Positions 1 through 7,510 of a stretch of DNA of 64,000 bases are shown here, piece after piece; position 1 is the stretch's first letter, and each line of letters opens with the position of its first letter. The notes under the pieces were generated by a model. The model did not search any database. It had not been told where the DNA came from and saw only the letters and a program-made list of their open reading frames with translations. Made by a program: the position numbers and the translations under genes. Source of the stretch: Kitasatospora sp. NA04385 (GTDB taxonomy: Bacteria; Actinomycetota; Actinomycetes; Streptomycetales; Streptomycetaceae); the NCBI RefSeq assembly GCF_013364235.1, contig NZ_CP054919.1, positions 4,884,087-4,948,086 of the forward strand. The letters are read 5' to 3'.

Positions 1-465
1 GTCCCACATGGTCACCGGGGCCATCTGGGAGTACCGCAGGTTGAGCTTGGTGTACGCGTCGAACACGCCGCGGGCGATCGCCGCCTCGTCCCCGCCGGAG
101 GTCAGCACGTGCTGGCCGCGCTTGCCCATCACGATCGCGGTGCCGGTGTCCTGGCACATCGGCAGGATGCCGCCGGCCGAGATGTTGACGTTCTTCAGCA
201 GGTCCAGCGCCACGAACCGGTCGTTCGGGCTGGCCTCGGGGTCGTCCAGGATCCGGCGCAGCTGCGCCAGGTGCGCCGGGCGCAGGTAGTGCGAGATGTC
301 GTGCATCGCCTCGGCCGTCAGCAGCCGCAGCGCCTCCGGCTCGACCTGCAGGAAGGTGCGACCGCCGGCCTCGAAGGTCGAGACCCCCTCGGAGGTGAGC
401 TTGCGGTACGGAGTGGTGTCCGTGCCGAGCGGGAGCAGGTCGCGGTAGGCGAACTCTGGGGCCAT
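1..465 (-). CDS. Class I fumarate hydratase, N-terminal part (cut by window edge)
   Basis: The 155 codons seen here are the N-terminus of a class I (iron-sulfur) fumarase, which interconverts fumarate and malate in the TCA cycle; the remainder lies beyond the left edge. The ATG at 465 opens MAPEFAYRDLLPLG. The segment ILPMCQDTGTAIVMGKRG (about residues 100-117) is the family signature; Cys104 is expected to be one of the three ligands of the 4Fe-4S cluster. The reading frame stays open to base 1. Fumarase beside a DUF1707 gene, a whiB gene and glpX is, from memory, the usual Streptomyces core order. Only the partial nature limits certainty. Confidence 0.93.
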   Translation of the reverse strand, partial: MAPEFAYRDLLPLGTDTTPYRKLTSEGVSTFEAGGRTFLQVEPEALRLLTAEAMHDISHYLRPAHLAQLRRILDDPEASPNDRFVALDLLKNVNISAGGILPMCQDTGTAIVMGKRGQHVLTSGGDEAAIARGVFDAYTKLNLRYSQMAPVTMWD

Positions 466-626
466 GGGGTGATCCTTCGGTTCTTTCGGCTTCGTCGACG
501 AGGCACCCTCCAGGTTAGGCGCACCCGCCGCGGGCCCCGCGCCCAGGTTCGCCTGCGTGACCGGGGTCACTCCCGTTGCGTCGAACCGCCGTTCGGTCCG
601 CGGGTGGGCTCGCTAGGCTTTGTGAC

Positions 627-1364
627 GTGGACGACTCTCCCGAGCAGGACCCGCAGGGCGCGCTGCCCGCCCAGCTGTCGAAGAACGAGCCCGCGCCGGT
701 GCCCGCCCGGGCCCCCGGCACCGACCTGGCCGCCGAGCTGAAGGCCTCCGACGCCGACCGCGAGCGCGTCGCCGACCTGCTGCGCGACGCGTACGCCGAG
801 GGCCGGCTGACCGTCGACGAGCACGCCGAACGGATCGAGGCCGCCTACGGCGCCCGGACCTTCGGCGAGTTGGAGCCCCTCACCCGCGACCTGCCCAGCC
901 ACCCCGGGGCGATCCGGCACAACCTCACCAAGCCCCCGCTGGCGGCCGCCCCCGCCGCGCAGGCCCCGTTGCCCCCGGCCCGGGCCGAGGCGCCCACCAT
1001 GCTCGCGGTGTTCGGCGGCGCCGCCCGCAAGGGCCGCTGGCGGGTCGGCTCGCACCTCAAGGCGGTCGCCGTGTTCGGCGGCATCGAGATCGACCTCACC
1101 GACGCGGTCTTCGAGTCCCCCGAGGTGGTCATCGAGGTGTACACGGTCTTCGGCGGCGTCGAGATCCGCGTCCCGGAGAACGTCAGCCTGCACGGCGGCG
1201 GCGCCGGGGTGTTCGGCGGCTTCGAGGTGCGCGAGCAGACCGCCGCCGAGCCGTACGCGCCGGTGGTCCGGGTCAAGGGCGCGGCCGTGTTCGGCGGCGT
1301 CGAGGCCAAGCCGCGGCGCGGCAAGAAGCTCAAGGAGTGGGTGCGCCGACAGCTCGACGGCTGA
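627..1364 (+). CDS. DUF1707 protein with LiaF-like C-terminal repeats
   Basis: A 245-residue protein of unknown biochemical role. Residues about 35-85 form a DUF1707 domain (SDADRERVADLLRDAYAEGR, then the conserved DEHAERIEAAY stretch). The second half has five VFGG units, each opening a short beta segment, as in the C-terminal domain of LiaF-type cell-wall stress proteins. There is a Pro/Ala-rich linker and no membrane helix, so it is probably cytoplasmic or peripheral. The GTG at 627 is chosen because homology starts soon after it; the frame is open upstream to 576. It is divergent from the fumarase gene. A role in envelope-stress signalling is a family-based guess. Confidence 0.85.
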   Translation: MDDSPEQDPQGALPAQLSKNEPAPVPARAPGTDLAAELKASDADRERVADLLRDAYAEGRLTVDEHAERIEAAYGARTFGELEPLTRDLPSHPGAIRHNLTKPPLAAAPAAQAPLPPARAEAPTMLAVFGGAARKGRWRVGSHLKAVAVFGGIEIDLTDAVFESPEVVIEVYTVFGGVEIRVPENVSLHGGGAGVFGGFEVREQTAAEPYAPVVRVKGAAVFGGVEAKPRRGKKLKEWVRRQLDG

Positions 1365-1607
1365 CCTGCGCAGTTCCCGACCGGTCGTCAACTCGCCTGG
1401 CGGCACTCGCCGTTGCCGCGAGTGCAGGGTGTAGTCGGTTGCGTGCGGTGTGCATGAATCCCGGGGCGGCGGGGTAGTTCCAATCGCACATCGTTCCTGA
1501 ACGGCTGTGATCCCGCGGGTCGGCGACGGCGCCACGGCGAGGGAGCACGGGGCAGCCGGGCAGGAGGCGACCTCGTTCCCCAGCCTTGAGCCTGGTCAGG
1601 AGTTACC

Positions 1608-1955
1608 GTGCTGCATCCGATCGAGTCCAGCGCCACCGCCGCCCGCCGCCCGGCGGCCCAGCCGGAGCCGGACGACAACCCCTGGCACACCTCGGCCGCC
1701 TGCCGCAGCGACGAGGCCGGGCTGTTCTTCGCCCCCTCCAAGGAGCCGACCGCCGCCCGCCTCGCCCGCGAGGAACAGGCCAAGCGCGTCTGCGCCCGCT
1801 GTCCGGTCCTGATCGAGTGCCGCGAGCACGCCCTGGCCCAGCCCGAGCCGTACGGCGTCTGGGGCGGGCTCACCGCGGCCGAGCGCCGGGTCGTCCTCAC
1901 CCGGCGCCGCCGCCGCGAGAGCGAGATCCGCCTCCCGGCCCGGATAGCCGGCTGA
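1608..1955 (+). CDS. wblI: WhiB-family iron-sulfur transcriptional regulator
   Basis: This 115-residue protein has the four cysteines of the WhiB family (Cys32, Cys62, Cys65, Cys71, the last three as C-x2-C-x5-C), which bind a 4Fe-4S or NO-sensitive cluster. The GVWGG turn (83-87) and a basic C-terminal tail (RRRRRESEIR) contact sigma factor and DNA in characterised members. The ATG at 1608 follows a weak purine-rich stretch. The symbol wblI rests on gene order (fumarase, DUF1707, whiB, glpX), recalled from S. coelicolor, not on a diagnostic residue. It could be named as another Wbl paralogue; family assignment is secure. Confidence 0.88.
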   Translation: MLHPIESSATAARRPAAQPEPDDNPWHTSAACRSDEAGLFFAPSKEPTAARLAREEQAKRVCARCPVLIECREHALAQPEPYGVWGGLTAAERRVVLTRRRRRESEIRLPARIAG

Positions 1956-1982
1956 GGCCCGCCGCGCCGGACGCCGCGGAGG

Positions 1983-2026
1983 CGGGGGCGCGGGGGCGAC
2001 CGCACACCGCGGTCCCCCCGCCCCCG
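1983..2026. terminator. Imperfect GC-rich hairpin between convergent genes
   Basis: The stem pairs ACCGC with GCGGT and continues through two G5/C5 blocks with small bulges. It lies between the stop of the whiB gene and the stop of glpX on the other strand, so it could terminate both. There is no clear T tract. Confidence 0.45.
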
Positions 2027-2042
2027 GCTCCGCGCTCCCGCG

Positions 2043-3083
2043 CTAGTTCGCCCGGTCGAAGTCGATCGCGCTGTACGCCCGCAGCTTGGCCAGCTTGTGG
2101 GTCGAGTCGATCCGCCGGATCGTCCCGCTCTTGGAGCGCATGACCAGCGACGAGGTGGTGGCGGTCTCCTGGCGGTAGTGGACGCCGCGCAGCAGTTCGC
2201 CGTCGGTGATGCCGGTGGCGACGAAGAACACGTTCTCGCCGCTGACCAGGTCGTCCGTGGTCAGCACGCGGTCCAGGTCGTGCCCCGCGTCCAGCGCCTT
2301 CTGGCGCTCCGCCGCGTCCTTGGGCCACAGCCGGCCCTGGATGACGCCGCCCATGCACTTCATCGCGCAGGCGGCGATGATGCCCTCGGGGGTGCCGCCG
2401 ACGCCCATCAGCAGGTCGACGCCGGTCTCCTCGCGGGCGGCCATGATCGCGCCGGCCACGTCGCCGTCCGAGATGAACTTGACCCGGGCGCCGGCCTCGC
2501 GGATCTCCCGCACCAGGTCGGTGTGCCGGGGCCGGTCCAGCACGACGACGGTGACGTCCTCGACCGAGGAGCCCTTCGCCTTGGCGACCCGGCGGATGTT
2601 GACCGCGGGCGGGGCGGTGATGTCCACGTAGTCGGCGGCCTCGGGGCCGCAGACCAGCTTGTCCATGTAGAAGACCGCGCTGGGGTCGAACATGGTGCCG
2701 CGGTCGGCGACCGCGAGGACCGCGACGGCGTTGTGCATGCCCTTGGCGGCGAGGGTGGTGCCGTCCACCGGGTCGACGGCGACGTCGCACTCGGCGCCGG
2801 TGCCGTCGCCGACCCGTTCGCCGTTGTAGAGCATCGGGGCCTCGTCCTTCTCGCCCTCGCCGATGACGACGACGCCGTTCATCGAGACGGTGGAGACGAG
2901 GGTGCGCATCGCCTTGACGGCCGCGCCGTCGGCGCCGTTCTTGTCACCCCGGCCGACCCAGCGGCCGGCGGCCATCGCGGCGGCCTCGGTGACCCGGACC
3001 AGTTCGAGGGCGAGGTTGCGGTCGGGCGCTTCCGGAGCGACCTCCAGCGCGGAGGGGAGGTGGTGCGGGTACTGCGTGGTCAT
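2043..3083 (-). CDS. glpX: Class II fructose-1,6-bisphosphatase GlpX
   Basis: A 346-residue class II fructose-1,6-bisphosphatase, which removes the 1-phosphate in gluconeogenesis. The Li+-sensitive phosphatase fold is shown by the metal-binding GEGEKDEAPMLYNGE segment, by VDPVDGTT in the first half, and by GVGGTPEGIIAACAMKCMGG, typical of GlpX. The start at 3083 (MTTQYPHHLPSALEVAPEAP) gives the usual actinobacterial length. Streptomycetes generally rely on GlpX as their FBPase, so this is likely the housekeeping copy. It is divergent from the DUF4245 gene and shares an intergenic region containing four 10-bp repeats. Confidence 0.96.
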   Translation of the reverse strand: MTTQYPHHLPSALEVAPEAPDRNLALELVRVTEAAAMAAGRWVGRGDKNGADGAAVKAMRTLVSTVSMNGVVVIGEGEKDEAPMLYNGERVGDGTGAECDVAVDPVDGTTLAAKGMHNAVAVLAVADRGTMFDPSAVFYMDKLVCGPEAADYVDITAPPAVNIRRVAKAKGSSVEDVTVVVLDRPRHTDLVREIREAGARVKFISDGDVAGAIMAAREETGVDLLMGVGGTPEGIIAACAMKCMGGVIQGRLWPKDAAERQKALDAGHDLDRVLTTDDLVSGENVFFVATGITDGELLRGVHYRQETATTSSLVMRSKSGTIRRIDSTHKLAKLRAYSAIDFDRAN

Positions 3084-3220
3084 CGTCGTTACCTCTCTGT
3101 ACGCGACGGCCAGTCAGCACCGGGACACGGAGGGTCACCAGTGCTGCGTCGAGGGTTGCTGCGATCGTATCGGCAGGTGGAACGGGTGTCTGTGGCGCCC
3201 GCCTCCCGCGCTCCTTACCG

Positions 3221-3260
3221 GCACGCACCGGCACGCACCGGCACGCACCGGCACGCACCG
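3221..3260. repeat. Four tandem copies of a 10-bp unit
   Basis: GCACGCACCG is repeated exactly four times in the divergent intergenic region between glpX and the DUF4245 gene, about 50 bases upstream of the latter's start. It is followed by a partial copy (GCACACCGGC). The period equals one DNA helical turn. It could be a phased protein-binding array or slippage-prone sequence. Confidence 0.9.
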
Positions 3261-3307
3261 GCACACCGGCGCGCGGCGCCGGTGTAAGCGCCGCCTACCA
3301 TGGGCGG

Positions 3308-3838
3308 GTGGCAGGCAACAGCAGCAAGAGGGGCCGTCAGACGGTACGGGACATGGTCCTGTCGATGGCGGCGGTCGGCGTCGTGGTGGTGGTCGCGTAC
3401 TTCTCGATCCCCAGCGCGGACGGCAAGGGCAACGGCGTGCACTCGGTGCCGTACCGGGTCGAACTCGCCTCGGCGAAGCGGGCCGCGCCGTACCCGCTGC
3501 TCGGGCCGCAGCAGCTGCCGGACGGCTGGACGGCCACCTCGGTGACCTACGGCCGGAACGACAAGAGCCGCGCCGCCTGGCACCTGGGCCTGAACACCGC
3601 CTCCGGCCAGTACGCGGCGGTCGAGCAGGCCGACGGCAAGCCCGAGGACGTGGTGGAGCGCAACGTCCCCGGCGCCGAGCCGGACGGCACCGCCACCGTG
3701 GCCGGCCAGGAGTGGCAGCGGGTGCAGGGCGACCGCTACCGGGCGCTGGTCCGCCCGGCGGGCGACACCGGCACCACGGTGCTCACCGGCACCGCCTCGT
3801 ACGAGGAGCTCGCGCAGCTCGCCGAGACGCTGGGCTAG
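3308..3838 (+). CDS. DUF4245 membrane-anchored protein
   Basis: A 176-residue protein with a short basic N-terminus (SSKRGRQTVRD), one membrane segment at about residues 14-34 (MVLSMAAVGVVVVVAYFSI) and a C-terminal domain probably facing outside. Segments such as LLGPQQLPDGWTATSVTYG match what I recall of DUF4245, an actinobacterial family of unknown function. The start is GTG 3308; the membrane helix begins soon after, so no earlier start is needed. It is followed by a strong bidirectional terminator. A housekeeping envelope role is likely but not demonstrable from sequence. Confidence 0.85.
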   Translation: MAGNSSKRGRQTVRDMVLSMAAVGVVVVVAYFSIPSADGKGNGVHSVPYRVELASAKRAAPYPLLGPQQLPDGWTATSVTYGRNDKSRAAWHLGLNTASGQYAAVEQADGKPEDVVERNVPGAEPDGTATVAGQEWQRVQGDRYRALVRPAGDTGTTVLTGTASYEELAQLAETLG

Positions 3839-3885
3839 GCCCCGGAGCGCGGCGACCGCGCGACGGCCGCCCGCAGACGGCACGA

Positions 3886-3919
3886 CGAAGGCCCCCGCCG
3901 GGAACGGCGGGGGCCTTCG
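3886..3919. terminator. Bidirectional terminator, perfect 15-bp stem
   Basis: CGAAGGCCCCCGCCG and its exact complement flank a GGAA loop. The hairpin sits between the convergent DUF4245 and nitroreductase genes and can serve both strands. Confidence 0.85.
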
Positions 3920-3945
3920 CTGTCGGGCGGGGGCGTCGACCGGGA

Positions 3946-4539
3946 TCAGACGGTGGTGACGACCTCGTCGTAGGCCAGGCGCGGGCTGCGCGGGAACCAG
4001 GCGTCCTCGCCCGGCTTGCCGATGTTGACCACGGCCAGCACCGAGTGCTCGCCGTTGCCGAAGAACTCCTTGTTGAGGCCCTCGGCGTCGTAGCCGGTCA
4101 TCGGGCCGGCGGCCAGGCCGGCGGCGCGGACGCCGATGATGAAGTAGGCGGCCTGCAGGGCGCCGTTCAGGGTGGCGGAGGCCTCGCGGACCGGGCGCTC
4201 GGAGAAGAACATGTCCTTCGCCTGCGGGAAGTGCGGCAGCTGGGTGGGGAGTTCCTCGTGGAACTCGTTGTCGGCGGCCAGGATGGCGACCAGCGGCGCG
4301 GCGGAGGTCTTGGCCTTGTTGCCGTCGGCCATGTGCTGCACGAGGCGGGCGCGGCCCTCCTCGGAGCGGACCAGGACGATGCGCAGCGGCTGCTGGTTGA
4401 AGGCGGTCGGGCCGAACTTCACCAGCTCGTAGATGGCCTGGATCTGCTCGTCGCTGACCGGCTCGTCCGAGAAGGTGTTGGCGGTGCGGGCCTCGCGGAA
4501 GAGCAGGTCCTGGGCGGCGGCGTCGAGTGCCAGGGTCAT
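3946..4539 (-). CDS. Nitroreductase-family oxidoreductase (malonic semialdehyde reductase-like)
   Basis: A 197-residue flavin-dependent oxidoreductase of the nitroreductase superfamily. The N-terminal LLFREARTANTFSDEPVSDE, the FMN-binding FGPTAFNQQPLRIVLVRSEE and the C-terminal NIGKPGEDAWFPRSPRLAYDEVV match the RutE/HadB subgroup, annotated as 3-hydroxypropionate-forming malonic semialdehyde reductases. No rut or other pyrimidine-degradation genes are nearby, so the substrate here is unknown and may be a quinone or nitroaromatic. It stands alone, with about 130 bases to xseB. Confidence 0.85.
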   Translation of the reverse strand: MTLALDAAAQDLLFREARTANTFSDEPVSDEQIQAIYELVKFGPTAFNQQPLRIVLVRSEEGRARLVQHMADGNKAKTSAAPLVAILAADNEFHEELPTQLPHFPQAKDMFFSERPVREASATLNGALQAAYFIIGVRAAGLAAGPMTGYDAEGLNKEFFGNGEHSVLAVVNIGKPGEDAWFPRSPRLAYDEVVTTV

Positions 4540-4673
4540 GGTCTGTGTCCTACCTCAAAGCTGGGGACCGGGGTTCGATCGGCGGCCTGGGTGCCGCACG
4601 ATCAGGTCCAACTTCGATGAAACTTAAACCATTCCCGGAGGGGGGTGTGACGTGCGGCACATCCGGCCCCGGG

Positions 4674-4913
4674 TCACTCCCCGGCGGGCTCCTCGGCGGC
4701 CATCGCCGCGTCCAGCCGGGCCCGGGCGCCGTCCAGCCAGCGCTGGCAGACCTTCGCCAGCTCCTCGCCGCGCTCCCACAGCGCCAGCGACTCCTCCAGC
4801 GTCGTCCCGCCGGTCTCCAACTGCCGCACCACCTGGAGCAGTTCGTCCCGCGCCTGCTCGTAGCCGAGCGACTCCCGCGGACCCGCTCCCCGCTGCCCCT
4901 GCTGATCTGCCAT
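4674..4913 (-). CDS. xseB: Exodeoxyribonuclease VII small subunit
   Basis: A 79-residue protein matching the XseB helical-hairpin family. The stretch GYEQARDELLQVVRQLETGG, then TTLEESLALWERGEELAKVCQ, are the characteristic heptad-bearing helices. Length is normal. XseB multimers bind the XseA C-terminal helices to make exonuclease VII, which degrades single-stranded DNA. The start is ATG 4913 (MADQQGQRGAG); the frame is open much further upstream, but homology begins only here. Unlike the usual adjacent xseA-xseB arrangement, it is separated from xseA by an acetyltransferase gene on the opposite strand and a sigma-factor gene. Confidence 0.93.
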   Translation of the reverse strand: MADQQGQRGAGPRESLGYEQARDELLQVVRQLETGGTTLEESLALWERGEELAKVCQRWLDGARARLDAAMAAEEPAGE

Positions 4914-4986
4914 ACCGCCCAGGGTAGGCGCCCGCCCCGACAAACCCGTTGCGCCCCGCCCCGCGCCCCGCCCTACCCTGCGGTCC

Positions 4987-5466
4987 ATGAGCACCCCACG
5001 CCCGGCCGTCCCCGCGGACGCGGAAGAACTGGTCGAACTCCGCACGCTGATGTTCGAGGCCATGCACGGGGAGGCCCGCCCCGGCCCCTGGCAGCGCACC
5101 GCCGCCGACCTGCTGGTCCGCCGGCTCGCCGAGCCGGAGCGCACGCTGCAGGCGTACGTGGTCGACGACCCGGAGCGCCCCGGCCGGCTGCTCGGCTGCG
5201 CCGTCGGCACCCTGGAGCGGCGGCTGCCCGCCCCCGGCCACCCCGACGGCCTGTTCGGCTTCGTCTTCGGCATCTGCACCCGCCCCGAGCGGCGCGGCCG
5301 CGGCCACGCCCGGGCCTGCACCGAGGCCCTGCTCGCCTGGTTCGACGCGCGCGGCGCCACCCGGGTCGACCTGCACGCCACCGAGGACGGCCAGGCGCTC
5401 TACCGCAGCCTCGGCTTCCAGGAGCACTCCACGCCGCTCTCCCGGCAGCGCCCGCCCGCCGGCTGA
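4987..5466 (+). CDS. GNAT-family N-acetyltransferase
   Basis: A 159-residue protein with the acetyl-CoA-binding motif A of GNAT enzymes: FVFGICTRPERRGRGHARAC, containing R-R-G-R-G-H, then a following helix and the C-terminal DLHATEDGQALYRSLGFQEH strand-loop typical of the fold. The substrate cannot be deduced. It lies on the strand opposite to xseB and xseA, and its 3' end overlaps the 3' end of the sigma-factor gene by 67 bases. It appears to be part of an insertion between xseA and xseB. Confidence 0.87.
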   Translation: MSTPRPAVPADAEELVELRTLMFEAMHGEARPGPWQRTAADLLVRRLAEPERTLQAYVVDDPERPGRLLGCAVGTLERRLPAPGHPDGLFGFVFGICTRPERRGRGHARACTEALLAWFDARGATRVDLHATEDGQALYRSLGFQEHSTPLSRQRPPAG

Positions 5467-6116
5467 CCGGCCGGGCCCGTCCCCGCCCCGACCGTCCGCC
5501 CCGTCCCCGCCCCGACCGTCCGGCGCGGCCCCACCGCGCGCCGGACCGGCGCCGGCGCCTCCGGGGCCAGGGTGCGCCGCAGGTTCAGCCGGGCCCGGTA
5601 GGTCAGCGTCTTCACCGCGCCCACCCGCAGCCCGATCCGGTCGGCGATCTCCACCGAGCTCAGCCCGTCCCAGTAGCGCAGCCGCAGCACCGAGCGCTGG
5701 CGCTCGTTCAGCGCCGACAGCGCCGCGCCCACCCGCTCCGCCTCGGCCGCCGCGATCACCGACTCCTCCACCCGCACCCCGGAATCGTGGTCGGCGACCG
5801 CCGCCACCGCCGACTCCCGGCGGGTGGAACGCCGTTTCTCGTGGTCCAGCAGCACATTGCGGGCGATGGTGAACATCCACGCGCCGAGATCCGTGCCCGT
5901 CCAGTGGAAACCGCGAATTCCCGCCATGGCGCGGACGAATGTGTCCTGGGCCAGGTCCTCGGCCAGCGGCCGGCTCCCGGTGCGGCGCAGCAGGAACGCC
6001 AGCACCGCCCCGTGGTAGCAGCGGTAGATGTCCGCCCAGGCTTCGCGGTTCCCCGACTTGGCGGCTTCGATCAGCGCGGGCGTCACCGCCGGTCTGTCCG
6101 ACGGGGAGACGTCCAT
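5400..6116 (-). CDS. ECF-type RNA polymerase sigma factor
   Basis: A 238-residue group 4 sigma factor. Region 2 (about residues 18-85) contains AEDLAQDTFVRAMAGIRGFH and LGAWMFTIARNVLLDHEKRR; region 4 (about 130-185) contains LNERQRSVLRLRYWDGLSSV and an HTH ending VKTLTYRARLNLRRTL. The start at 6116 is well supported: CCGGAGG lies 7 bases upstream of the ATG. The last ~50 residues are a disordered Pro/Arg/Gly tail with a duplicated RTVGAGTG unit that overlaps the end of the acetyltransferase gene. No anti-sigma gene adjoins it, so its control is unclear. Confidence 0.9.
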   Translation of the reverse strand: MDVSPSDRPAVTPALIEAAKSGNREAWADIYRCYHGAVLAFLLRRTGSRPLAEDLAQDTFVRAMAGIRGFHWTGTDLGAWMFTIARNVLLDHEKRRSTRRESAVAAVADHDSGVRVEESVIAAAEAERVGAALSALNERQRSVLRLRYWDGLSSVEIADRIGLRVGAVKTLTYRARLNLRRTLAPEAPAPVRRAVGPRRTVGAGTGRTVGAGTGPAGQPAGGRCRESGVECSWKPRLR

Positions 6117-6283
6117 GCCAAACCTCCGGAAATTGCCGGAAAAGGGAAGGCCCGTCACACTATGACCGGCTCCGACCCGGTGCAAGCAGTTCACGGGAAA
6201 GCGGCGGGCATTCCCGTGAATTCCCGCGCGGAGGGGGGCTCGCGGGCAATTCCGCGAGCCGGTGCCGGACCGCCGACGGACGG

Positions 6284-7501
6284 TCAGCCCTCGCCGAGGT
6301 CCGCCCGCACCCCGAACGACCCGCCCGCCACCCGGGCCCGCAGCGCCTCCCCGTCCGCGGCCTGCGCCGGGTCGGTCAGCACCGTGCCGTCCGCCTTCTG
6401 CAGCACCGCGTAGCCGCGCTCCAGGGTGGCCAGCGGCGACAGCGCCACCACCCGGGCCAGCGCGTGCCCCAGGTCGGTCTGCGCGTGGTCCAGCCGGTGG
6501 CCGACCACCCGCCGGGCCCGCTCCACCAGCGCCGCCACCTCCGCGCCGCGGGCCGTCACCGCCTCGGCCGGCGCCGCCAGCGCCGGCCGGCTGCGCACCG
6601 CGGCCAGCCCCGCCGACTCCCGCTCCACCCGGTGCAGCACGGCCCGCCGCGCCTGGTCCCGCGCCTGCCGCACCCGGGCCAGCTCCTCGCCCACGTCCGG
6701 CACGACCCGCTTGGCCGCGTCGGTCGGCGTGGACGCCCGGAAGTCCGCGACGAAGTCCAGCAGCGGCTGGTCCGGCTCGTGCCCGATCGCGCTCACCACC
6801 GGCGTCCGGGCCGCCGCCACCGTCCGCACCAACTCCTCGTCGGAGAACGGCAGCAGGTCCTCCACGCTGCCGCCGCCGCGGGCCACCACGATCACCTCGA
6901 CCTCCGGCAGCGCGTCCAGCTCCCGCACCGCCGCGCACACCCGGCCCACCGCCTGCGGGCCCTGCACCGGCACGTTGCGCACCTCGAAGCGCACCGCGGG
7001 CCAGCGCCGCCGGGCGTTCTCCAGCACGTCCCGCTCGGCCGCCGAGCCCCGGCCGGTCACCAGGCCCACGCAGCCCGGCAGGAACGGCAGCCGCTTCTTC
7101 CGGGCGTCCTCGAACAGGCCCTCGGCGAACAGCCGCCGCTTCAACTGCTCCAGCCGGGCCAGCAGTTCGCCCAGCCCGACCAGCCGCAGCTCGGAGGCCC
7201 GCAGCGAGAGCGCGCCGCGCGCCGCGTACCACTCCGGCTTCGCCCGGACGATCACCCGGGCGCCCTCCTGGACGGCGTCCGCGACCTGCTCGAACACCTG
7301 CCGGAAGCAGGTCACCGTCAACGAGACGTCCCGGTCCGGGTCGCGCAGCGTCAGGAACACCATCCCCGCCCCCGGCCGCCGGTTCAGCTGCGCGATCTGC
7401 CCCTCCACCCACACCTCGCCCAGCCGGTCGACCCACCCGCCGATCAACGCCGAGACCTTCCCCACCGGCAGGGGCGCTTCCGGACTGCTCGCATTGGCCA
7501 T
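6284..7501 (-). CDS. xseA: Exodeoxyribonuclease VII large subunit
   Basis: The 405-residue catalytic subunit of exonuclease VII. An N-terminal OB fold (about 10-105, GEVWVEGQIAQLNRRPGAGM) is followed by the catalytic domain, with FLPGCVGLVTGRGSAAERDV, IVVARGGGSVEDLLPFSDEE and SAIGHEPDQPLLDFVADFRA, all signature segments. A long coiled-coil-forming helix (about 270-350) binds XseB. Length is normal. It is transcribed away from ispH together with the permease gene just upstream (9 bases apart). xseB lies 1.4 kb downstream rather than adjacent. Confidence 0.96.
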   Translation of the reverse strand: MANASSPEAPLPVGKVSALIGGWVDRLGEVWVEGQIAQLNRRPGAGMVFLTLRDPDRDVSLTVTCFRQVFEQVADAVQEGARVIVRAKPEWYAARGALSLRASELRLVGLGELLARLEQLKRRLFAEGLFEDARKKRLPFLPGCVGLVTGRGSAAERDVLENARRRWPAVRFEVRNVPVQGPQAVGRVCAAVRELDALPEVEVIVVARGGGSVEDLLPFSDEELVRTVAAARTPVVSAIGHEPDQPLLDFVADFRASTPTDAAKRVVPDVGEELARVRQARDQARRAVLHRVERESAGLAAVRSRPALAAPAEAVTARGAEVAALVERARRVVGHRLDHAQTDLGHALARVVALSPLATLERGYAVLQKADGTVLTDPAQAADGEALRARVAGGSFGVRADLGEG

Positions 7502-7510
7502 CCCCCGAGG

